In this document: in pieces, positions 57,251-64,000 of the stretch
How the letters are laid out: the number at the start of each line of letters is the position of its first letter
Numbering within the stretch: the first letter of the stretch is position 1
From: Brevibacillus brevis
GTDB lineage: Bacteria > Bacillota > Bacilli > Brevibacillales > Brevibacillaceae
Length of the DNA stretch: 64,000 nt
Assembly (NCBI RefSeq): GCF_031583145.1
Contig: NZ_CP134050.1
Span: forward strand, 2,238,501-2,302,500
Direction of reading: 5' to 3'
Notes under the pieces: model-generated
What the model was told of the DNA's origin: nothing
What the model saw: only the letters and a program-made list of their open reading frames with translations
The model's database searches: none
Position numbers and translations under genes: made by a program

Positions 57251-57985
57251 ATGACATTTGTGACCATTTCCAAACGCCTGGAAACCATTGCTCACTATTG
57301 CCCCCAGGGAGCCCGCGTCGCCGACATCGGGTCGGACCACGCGCTGTTGGCTTCTTATTTGCTTTTGCAAGGGATCGCATCGAGCGTCATCGCAGGCGAA
57401 CTGAACGAAGGACCGTATCAGGCGGCCCTCAGGCAAATACATACGCTGCAAATTCGTGACCGTGCATCGGTTCGAAAAGGAGACGGTCTGGCTGTTCTGA
57501 GCCCCGGCGAAGTGGACGTTGTCTGCATCGCAGGGATGGGAGGACAGCTCATCGCTTCGATTCTCGAAGCGGGGATCGACAAGCTGGAAGGTGTACAAAG
57601 GCTCGTACTTCAGCCGAATGTAGGCGAAGAGGTCGTCCGCCGCTGGATGCTTCAGCACGGCTGGCAGCTCATCGCAGAGACGATTCTCGAAGAAGACGGG
57701 ATCCTATATGAAATCTTGGTCGCAGAGCGCGGCAATGCTACCTTGCCCTATGAAAACAAGGACCGCTCAAGGGAAGAGCTGCTGAAAATCGGACCGTTCC
57801 TCTGGGAGCAAAAGCAGCCGCCTCTCCTGAAAAAATGGCAGCAGGAGCGGGAAAAGTGGGAAAAGGTGCTGGTGCAGCTGAGCCGTTCGGACAAGCCGGA
57901 AGCGGCTGAGCGGGTCGGGCAGATCAAGTCGGAAGTAGAATGGATTGAAGGAGTGATTGCATGTTTGCGCACGGACAGACCGTAA
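57251..57985 (+). CDS. trmK: tRNA (adenine22-N1)-methyltransferase TrmK
   Basis: 244-aa SAM-dependent enzyme that makes m1A22 in t[28 protein letters not shown] opens with the SAM motif; [12 protein letters not shown] holds the family motif and [20 protein letters not shown] is diagnostic. A C-terminal coiled coil ([19 protein letters not shown]) follows, as usual. AAGGTGA precedes ATG 57251. It overlaps yqfO by 25 bases, a pair conserved across Bacillota next to sigA. Confidence 0.95.
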   Translation: MTFVTISKRLETIAHYCPQGARVADIGSDHALLASYLLLQGIASSVIAGELNEGPYQAALRQIHTLQIRDRASVRKGDGLAVLSPGEVDVVCIAGMGGQLIASILEAGIDKLEGVQRLVLQPNVGEEVVRRWMLQHGWQLIAETILEEDGILYEILVAERGNATLPYENKDRSREELLKIGPFLWEQKQPPLLKKWQQEREKWEKVLVQLSRSDKPEAAERVGQIKSEVEWIEGVIACLRTDRP

Positions 57986-59076
57986 TTGGACACGTGGAGA
58001 GGCTCGCACCCAAGTCGTTGGCGATGGAGGGCGACAAGATCGGGCTTCATGTCGGCACGCTGCAAAAACAGGTAAAAAAAGTGATGGTGGCGCTTGACGT
58101 GCTGGAATCGGTCGTCGATGAGGCGATCGCCGAGGGAGTGGATTTGATCGTTGCTCATCACGCGGTCATTTACCGTCCGCTGAAAAACATCCGCACGGAC
58201 CTGGCTGCAGGACGCGTCTACGAAAAGCTGATCAAGCACGACATCGCGGTATACACCGCCCATACCAATCTGGACGTGGCCGTCGGTGGAATGAACGATT
58301 GGCTGGCGGAAGCGATCGGGCTGACCAAAGTCGAGGTCTTGGATGTCCTCCACCGTGAAGCGTGGAAGAAGCTGGCTGTCTTTGTGCCGGCAACCCATCG
58401 TGACGCCGTGTTCCAGGCGATTTCGGAAGCAGGCGCGGGCTGGGTAGGCAATTACAGCCACTGCTCGTTCCAGACGGAAGGGACCGGGACCTTCATGCCG
58501 AGGGAAGGCAGCGATCCGTTCATCGGTGCTGTAGGAAAGCTCGAAAAAGTGGAAGAAGTGAAACTCGAGATGGTCGTGCCGGCCTCCAGGCAATCGGCAG
58601 TCGTCAAAGCGATGCTTTCCGCTCACCCTTACGAAGAAGTGGCTTACGACATCATCCCGCTGGACCAGGCAGGAGAAGGATACGGCATCGGACGGATCGG
58701 CCACTTGCCGGAGCCGATGACGCTGCGTGCGTTCGCGGAGCTGGTAAAGCAGCGCTTTTCTCTGCAGGGTTTGCGAGTGGTCGGCGATCTGGACGCACAG
58801 GTGAAAAAAGTGGCAGTCGTAGGCGGAGATGGCAGCTCCTTTGTATCGAAGGCGATTTTTAAAGGGGCGGATGTGTTTTTGACCGGCGACATCGGGTACC
58901 ACACTGCTCACGATGCCCAAGCGGATGGCCTTTCCATCATCGATGCGGGACACAATATCGAAAAGATCATGAAGCAGAAGCTGGCCGACTACCTGGCCGA
59001 ACAGCTGAAGCAAAGCGGCTACCGGACGGAGGTCATCGCCTCCGCCGTGCACACGGATCCGTTCCAATTTGTGTAG
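57961..59076 (+). CDS. yqfO: Nif3-like dinuclear metal-binding protein YqfO
   Basis: 371-aa NIF3 family protein. The metal site includes HHAVIYRP (about 60-67), TNLDVAVGG and the late [22 protein letters not shown] region. The middle third (about 128-235) is the inserted PII-like domain of the long Bacillota form. Family role is uncertain; a link to folate (GTP cyclohydrolase-like) chemistry and to tRNA has been suggested. AAGGAGTG precedes ATG 57961. Overlaps trmK. Confidence 0.93.
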   Translation: MFAHGQTVIGHVERLAPKSLAMEGDKIGLHVGTLQKQVKKVMVALDVLESVVDEAIAEGVDLIVAHHAVIYRPLKNIRTDLAAGRVYEKLIKHDIAVYTAHTNLDVAVGGMNDWLAEAIGLTKVEVLDVLHREAWKKLAVFVPATHRDAVFQAISEAGAGWVGNYSHCSFQTEGTGTFMPREGSDPFIGAVGKLEKVEEVKLEMVVPASRQSAVVKAMLSAHPYEEVAYDIIPLDQAGEGYGIGRIGHLPEPMTLRAFAELVKQRFSLQGLRVVGDLDAQVKKVAVVGGDGSSFVSKAIFKGADVFLTGDIGYHTAHDAQADGLSIIDAGHNIEKIMKQKLADYLAEQLKQSGYRTEVIASAVHTDPFQFV

Positions 59077-59128
59077 GAGATCAGGCATCGGTACTTAGCC
59101 TGTCAGTTGAAGTGTAGGAGGATTTCTT

Positions 59129-61129
59129 GTGCAAAAACTCATTCGAACGTTTTCCGGTTTCGTTCTTGCCGCTGCTTTGATGACCCCCGGCTTCGCCTCT
59201 GCGGCTGGGGGCTTTATGCCGTACGGAGACATCAGCAACCATTGGGCGAAGGCGTCCATTATTCGCGGCGTACAGGCGGGACTATTTGCGGCAGGGAGCA
59301 AGGCGCCACTGTTTTATCCGAATCGCGCGATGACGCGTGCCGAATTCGTAGCCCTCATCGATCGGCTGTACAATGGAAGCCAATATCAGCTGTATCCGCT
59401 CACGTTTTTGTCCGAGCATGCGGAATGGTCCAGGGGTGAGGGCTTTGATGAACCGTATTTGCCGTACAAGGATGTCGATCGCCTGACGTGGATGTACAAT
59501 CCGATCTTGCGGGTCTCCTACCTGATGGATCGGCTTTACGGTCCTGACGCAATTTCGCAAGTTTTCCCGGGCGACCACATGTATCCGAACCAGCCGATTA
59601 CGCAGGAGGAAGCGGCCAAGCTGATGCAAATTTTCACCATGAACGGGGATAGCCAAACCGCATTTGACGAGGCCAAGAGCTGGGGCTGGATCGACGGAGA
59701 GCGTAAGGATGCGCTCAAGCGGGGAGAAGCCGCCGCAGCCGCCGATCATCTGATGACATATCTCGTTCAGGATTCGATCTTGCCGCTCCTCGATTACGAC
59801 GGTTCGAAGTTTCCGATGGTTCCGGAGATTCGGGAACTGTACCCGCTGTTTGCCACGTACGAGGGGCAAAAGACATCCGACGAGCAAGCGTATGTCGATG
59901 CAGTGGAAGCGATACGCAACCACGAGGATACGGAGGATACGTTTGCCGATCTGCGACAGCTTGAAAAACGGTCGTTCTCCAATCAAGTCGGGGTGCATTT
60001 CTATTTGAGCTGGGATCCGTCTACCCCGTTGACAGACAATTTGGATGAGGCATTTCGCGCGATCGACGCCTACTTTCAGGACAAGGTCATCCTTCCAGAA
60101 ACGCTGCAGCTTTTGAGCGCCAATGTGTACGATCTCGCCTTGCAAATGGGCGCGGTGGACCCTCGCGCTTACGGCGACGTGCGAAAGCGGCTGGGCAGCT
60201 ACGAATCGAAGCTGAAGCAGGATACGAAAGAGTGGGAGTCGCTCGCGATTTACTTGGGAGCGCTGGAGATAAAAGCGGGTCAAACAGACGAGGCGCTGAG
60301 CCGTTACGGCCTGTTCGCATCGAAACACCCGGAAGCACTGTTGAATTCGGCTTACTACCTGGTTCAGGAAGGGCGACTGGAAGAGGCGAAGACCCTCGTT
60401 TCGCAGCAAAAGCCGAAGACGTCGGACCACAGAATGGTGCAATTGGTCAAGCTGCTCGATCAGGATTTGAAATCGCTGGAGGAGCAGGCTTCCATTGCGA
60501 CCGATTTGTCCTTTGCCTTGCGCAGGCTGGATACAGCCGATTCGTATCGGGTAAAAGGAGAAGCGTTTTTAAGCGGGTATTCATTCAAATATACGCAGGA
60601 TGTAGACGCCTTGCACAAAACCAGTCACACGTCCGGTCTGTACCAATCGCCGCAAAAACTGGTATCCGACAAACTGGAGACCTACACGGACGGCAATCAA
60701 ATGATCCAATATACGTACGACACGGACAAGCAGTCGTGGAGCCAGCAAAAGACGGGCAAGGTCGATTTTCTGCACGAGTGGGTCGATTCCCTGAGCATCA
60801 AGGAACGCCAGAATCTGCTGCACGCTCGCTATTTCAAACAGTCTTTCGGTCCGTATGACATCATTACGGAGTGGATCCCGGGGACCTCCCTTGAGGAGAA
60901 AGGGAAGGCTCAGTCTCTCGGCAGAGGGAAGATTAAGAACGTTCCGCTCTATATGAATAAATACTACATCGACCGCCAAAGCCATCAGCTGGTTCAGCAT
61001 GTGTGGCGGTACGAGGAAGTTTATGAGAGCAAGGAGTACGTCGCCTACTCGGGCACGGATACGTACGATTTGTCAGCCAATGTGAAGGTATTCATTCCAG
61101 GAGAGGTTCGGAAAGAGGTGACCCCATGA
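59129..61129 (+). CDS. S-layer homology (SLH) domain protein with repeat region
   Basis: 666-aa exported protein. Signal peptide with LAAALMTPGFASA, cleavage near residue 25. SLH domains at about 30-85 (DISNHWAKASIIRGVQAGLF; FYPNRAMTRAEFVALIDRLY) and at about 95-175, anchoring to pyruvylated wall polymer. Residues about 370-450 look like tetratricopeptide-type helices (ALEIKAGQTDEALSRYGLF; YYLVQEGRLEEAKTLVSQQ). The C-terminal part is beta-rich. GTG 59129 follows TAGGAGG. The stop overlaps the S41 protease gene by ATGA. I know no named function. Confidence 0.8.
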   Translation: MQKLIRTFSGFVLAAALMTPGFASAAGGFMPYGDISNHWAKASIIRGVQAGLFAAGSKAPLFYPNRAMTRAEFVALIDRLYNGSQYQLYPLTFLSEHAEWSRGEGFDEPYLPYKDVDRLTWMYNPILRVSYLMDRLYGPDAISQVFPGDHMYPNQPITQEEAAKLMQIFTMNGDSQTAFDEAKSWGWIDGERKDALKRGEAAAAADHLMTYLVQDSILPLLDYDGSKFPMVPEIRELYPLFATYEGQKTSDEQAYVDAVEAIRNHEDTEDTFADLRQLEKRSFSNQVGVHFYLSWDPSTPLTDNLDEAFRAIDAYFQDKVILPETLQLLSANVYDLALQMGAVDPRAYGDVRKRLGSYESKLKQDTKEWESLAIYLGALEIKAGQTDEALSRYGLFASKHPEALLNSAYYLVQEGRLEEAKTLVSQQKPKTSDHRMVQLVKLLDQDLKSLEEQASIATDLSFALRRLDTADSYRVKGEAFLSGYSFKYTQDVDALHKTSHTSGLYQSPQKLVSDKLETYTDGNQMIQYTYDTDKQSWSQQKTGKVDFLHEWVDSLSIKERQNLLHARYFKQSFGPYDIITEWIPGTSLEEKGKAQSLGRGKIKNVPLYMNKYYIDRQSHQLVQHVWRYEEVYESKEYVAYSGTDTYDLSANVKVFIPGEVRKEVTP

Positions 61130-62619
61130 GAAGACTCGGACAATGGGTGCTGGCTGCGATCCTGTTTTCAGCAGCCATTCCCGCCCAAGCAGCGCAGCGG
61201 CCTTACTTAGAGACAGAAGAAGTGTTTACATACGTCATGGAAAGCCATTTGAGCAAGCCGGCCGCCAAGCAGCTTGTCCAGGGTGCGCTGGAAGCGATCC
61301 GCGAGCAGGGGGAAAAGAAGCAGTTGAAACTGGAAGTCTCTCCTGAAGACGACACGCTAAGTGAATTGGAGCAGCGCATGGAGGAGTGGCAAAGCAAAGG
61401 GAAGTGGGATACTGCCGCTGTCAATACGTGGGCGATCGACGGCATGCTGTCCACGCTGGATGATCCTCACAGCATCTTCTTTACATCGGACGAGCTGCGC
61501 CTGTTCCAGTCCGACGTAGAAAACCAGTTCGTAGGATTCGGCTTCCGGATGCGCATGCAAAATGACGAGCTGATTTTGCGGGAGATCGTTCCGGGCTCGC
61601 CTGCGGCTGCGTCTGCATTGAAGCGGGGGGATCAGCTGCTGAAGGTAGGGGACGTCTCGCTCGTGGGCAAAAACTTCGAGGAAGCGTACGCGTATTTAAA
61701 AGGGGAAGAGGGCAGTGAAGCGGTGCTTACGGTCTACCGGCCATCGGAAAAGCGCACGTTCACGGTCAAGCTGAAGCGCGCGCTGATGTCCTTGCCGGAA
61801 GCCGAAGGGCAGATGTTTACCCAGGGATCGATCGGTTACATCAGCTTGGAGACATTCGGCTCAGACGGGGCCCTTCAGATCCGGGACAAGCTCGCAGAAT
61901 TCGCACGGTCCGGAAAGCCTTTGACCGGACTGGTTCTCGACTTACGCGACAACGGCGGCGGCTATTTGTCGACCGCCCGCGATATCGCCAGCCTCTTTAT
62001 GGAAGAGGGCCTCTTGATGTACACGACGAACCGCAACGGCGTGGAAGTGGAGACATGGGTCCGGAACGGCCGTGACATCGGGATCCCCGTACGAATTCTG
62101 GTCAATGGTGGTACGGCTTCCGCATCCGAGCTCCTGTCCGGTGCGCTGCGCGATCACGGTATCGCCAAGCTGGTCGGGACCAAAACGTACGGCAAAGGCA
62201 GCGCCCAGCAGGTCATTCCACTCTCGGGTGGGGATGCCTTGAAGCTGACGCTCAACGAATATTTCACACCGAAGCACACGGTCGTCAATCATGTGGGACT
62301 GGAGCCGGACATGCTGGTCGAGGATTATGGTGCGCAAGTCGTCGAAGCGCTGCGTTCCCTTGCCGTCCGTTCATGGGTCCTGAGCGATGAAAACGGAGAT
62401 ACGGTGATCAACGGGGTTCCGTTCCCGACCGTCGATCCGCTTTTCAAGCAAGGAAATGGCCAGCTGCAAGTAAAAGCAGCTGTTCTTAAACACTTACTGG
62501 GGGACGATCAGATCGGGGAGAAAGACTATGTGGAGCTGGCACCCTACCTGAAAAGCCACCCCACTCTCAAGCTTCAAAGCAAAAACGGGGTTCACACCCT
62601 TTCCTATACCGCTCCGTAA
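61126..62619 (+). CDS. S41-family C-terminal processing peptidase
   Basis: 497-aa exported CtpA/CtpB-type serine protease. Signal peptide (LAAILFSAAIPAQA), a dimerisation helix region, a PDZ domain at about 125-215 (VGFGFRMRMQNDELILREI; PGSPAAASALKRGDQLLKVG), and the S41 catalytic domain. Ser332 (in GGTASASE), Lys357 (TYGKGSAQ) and Gln361 have the same spacing as the CtpB triad, so it should be active. ATG 61126 overlaps the SLH protein gene, so both act outside the membrane and may work together. A terminator follows. Confidence 0.9.
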   Translation: MRRLGQWVLAAILFSAAIPAQAAQRPYLETEEVFTYVMESHLSKPAAKQLVQGALEAIREQGEKKQLKLEVSPEDDTLSELEQRMEEWQSKGKWDTAAVNTWAIDGMLSTLDDPHSIFFTSDELRLFQSDVENQFVGFGFRMRMQNDELILREIVPGSPAAASALKRGDQLLKVGDVSLVGKNFEEAYAYLKGEEGSEAVLTVYRPSEKRTFTVKLKRALMSLPEAEGQMFTQGSIGYISLETFGSDGALQIRDKLAEFARSGKPLTGLVLDLRDNGGGYLSTARDIASLFMEEGLLMYTTNRNGVEVETWVRNGRDIGIPVRILVNGGTASASELLSGALRDHGIAKLVGTKTYGKGSAQQVIPLSGGDALKLTLNEYFTPKHTVVNHVGLEPDMLVEDYGAQVVEALRSLAVRSWVLSDENGDTVINGVPFPTVDPLFKQGNGQLQVKAAVLKHLLGDDQIGEKDYVELAPYLKSHPTLKLQSKNGVHTLSYTAP

Positions 62620-62631
62620 CCATACCGTTGC

Positions 62632-62676
62632 ATGCCCGTCTGCCGCTACTTGTGCAGATGGGCATTTGCGTTTTCA
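62632..62676 (+). terminator. Terminator of the SLH-S41 operon
   Basis: ATGCCCGTCTGC (62632-62643), 10-nt loop, GCAGATGGGCAT (62654-62665), TTGCGTTTTC. Confidence 0.75.
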
Positions 62677-62747
62677 GCGAATAGTCGATGTGCCGGAATC
62701 GAACACTACCAAGTACGACGACATGACAGACTAAGGATGGCAGACGG

Positions 62748-64000
62748 ATGAAAAAGGTGATTCTTTTCCTGATCGACTCGATGATGCCGGATGTCCTGGA
62801 GCGGTGCATAGGTGCAAAACAAGCACCTGCCATGCAGTTTTTGCTGGAGCGCGGCCAGTATATCCCGGATTGCGTGACGGTTTTTCCCACGATGACCGCT
62901 TCCGTGGACTGTTCATTGATCACGGGTGTCTATCCGGATCGACATAAGGTCCCTGGGCTGGTCTGGTGCGATCCTGAAAAGAAAGAGATGTACAACTACA
63001 TAAACGGCGCCATTCCCATCCGAAAGATCGGGCTTGCGCATTGCGCGGGCAACGTCCTGTTTGATTTGAACGAGCGTCATATGAGCAAGGAAGTGCGAAC
63101 CATTCACGAGGTTCTCGAGGAAAACAAGCGGGTTTCCGGCTCGATCAACGTGATCGCTCATCGAGGTCACAAGCAGCACAAAGTGCACCTGCCGCCGCTT
63201 CTGGACGCCATCACGTCGTTTCGTTTGCGGGAAAAAGTAAGCGGGCCTACGATCATGAGCCTGGGTACGCTGGTTCGTCCCGATATTTTCCGTCCGATTA
63301 CGTGGAACATGGCGCAGACAATAGCGGAGGGGTATGGCATTAATGACACCTACGCGATCGATGTCCTGATCGAGGTGATCCGCAGCGGGAAACAGCCTGA
63401 TTTTACTCTCGTCTACTTGCCGGAAAACGACCATAAGCTGCACAAAAACCCGCTCGATTCCGTTCAGCATTTGGCTGAGGTGGACAGACAGCTGGTGCGT
63501 TTTCTCGATAGTTTTGACTCCTGGGAGCAGATGCTCGAACGCAATGTTTGCATGCTGATCAGTGATCACGGGCAGACGATGATCGGGGAAAGCGACGACC
63601 ACAACATCCCGCTCGAACGCTTGCTGGCATCGTTTTCGATTCATCCGCTGACTGCTCAAATCAGCGAGGGCAAGGATGTGGTCATTTGCAACAACGAGCG
63701 CATGTCCTACCTGTACCCGATGAATCCCGACAAGCTCTTCCCGATCATTGAAGCCGTCAGTGTCGATCCGCGAATCGACCTTGTCGCGTGGAAAGAGAAT
63801 GACCAAGTCCTGGTTCGTCAAGGAGGGGCAACGGAGACGCTGCGGTTTTGGCGGGACGGGCCATTTCGTGATCGATACGGTGTGAGGTGGGGGTTCGAAG
63901 GAGACCTTTCCGTTCTAGACGTCCGAAGCGAAGGGAACGTTTTGGTATTCGATACGTACCCGGATGCGTTTTCACGTTTGTACGGGGCTCTGTTCGCCCA
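62748..64000 (+). CDS. Alkaline-phosphatase-superfamily phosphodiesterase, 3' truncated
   Basis: At least 417 residues; the frame is still open at the window end. ILFLIDSMMPD supplies the first metal Asp, and TVFPTMTASVDCSLITG the nucleophile Thr with the VxPTxT pattern of type I phosphodiesterase/nucleotide pyrophosphatases (PF01663). ENDHKLHKNP and ISDHGQT supply further metal ligands. ATG 62748 follows AAGGATGG. No signal peptide, so it is cytoplasmic or its substrate is internal. The substrate is unknown; nucleotide or phosphonate esters are possibilities. Confidence 0.85.
   Translation, partial: MKKVILFLIDSMMPDVLERCIGAKQAPAMQFLLERGQYIPDCVTVFPTMTASVDCSLITGVYPDRHKVPGLVWCDPEKKEMYNYINGAIPIRKIGLAHCAGNVLFDLNERHMSKEVRTIHEVLEENKRVSGSINVIAHRGHKQHKVHLPPLLDAITSFRLREKVSGPTIMSLGTLVRPDIFRPITWNMAQTIAEGYGINDTYAIDVLIEVIRSGKQPDFTLVYLPENDHKLHKNPLDSVQHLAEVDRQLVRFLDSFDSWEQMLERNVCMLISDHGQTMIGESDDHNIPLERLLASFSIHPLTAQISEGKDVVICNNERMSYLYPMNPDKLFPIIEAVSVDPRIDLVAWKENDQVLVRQGGATETLRFWRDGPFRDRYGVRWGFEGDLSVLDVRSEGNVLVFDTYPDAFSRLYGALFA

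Overview
The window looks like chromosome of a spore-forming Bacillota, most likely Brevibacillus or a close Paenibacillaceae relative. Evidence: the conserved B. subtilis-type order lepA-hemW-hrcA-grpE-dnaK-dnaJ-prmA-rsmE-mtaB, then rpsU-yqeY-yqeZ-floA, yqfC-yqfD-phoH-ybeY-dgkA-cdd-era-yqzL-recO-glyQ-glyS-ccpN-yqfL-dnaG-sigA-trmK-yqfO; two sporulation genes (yqfC, yqfD); a CIRCE operator, a T-box leader and a Zur-type box; strong AGGAGG ribosome sites with many GTG/TTG starts; and a fairly G+C-rich coding style. Genus is inference from the look of the proteins and gene order.

Layout. 1-3000: end of a peptide ABC importer operon (binding protein, two permeases). 2993-5009: alpha/beta hydrolase and an M24 aminopeptidase. 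5030-8454: a cobalamin riboswitch with terminator, then a second promoter carrying an excellent Zur box, then a BtuF/BtuC/BtuD-like importer; this stacked control is the most interesting signal here. 8534-10106: ECF sigma factor and a membrane partner. 10200-14750: an apparently AT-richer accessory block (TetR and HxlR regulators, MFS exporter with an attenuator-like leader, and a 474-aa protein I do not recognise). 14748-27647: HIT protein, lepA, hemW, the heat-shock operon, RNA modification genes, Nudix and deoC. 27819-35780: LrgAB-type pair, Na/Pi transporter, RNA methyltransferase, ddl, a decayed secreted-protein gene, murF, HIT protein. 35784-45582: rpsU-yqeY, the sigma-W-type yqeZ-floA operon, sporulation genes, phoH to era. 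45573-54551: recO, T-box-controlled glyQS, ccpN-yqfL, dnaG-sigA. 54648-64000: membrane proteins, acyl-CoA dehydrogenase, trmK-yqfO, an SLH protein paired with an S41 protease, and the start of a phosphodiesterase cut by the window edge.

How it fits together. Most of the window is core: translation (lepA, rpsU, glyQS, era, ybeY), tRNA/rRNA modification (mtaB, rsmE, trmK, RlmI-like), folding (dnaK system under HrcA), replication priming and primary sigma (dnaG-sigA), and wall synthesis (ddl, murF). Membrane and envelope stress is represented by the ECF sigma operon and by a consensus sigma-W-type promoter before yqeZ-floA. No tRNA or rRNA gene, IS element, prophage or CRISPR array was seen.
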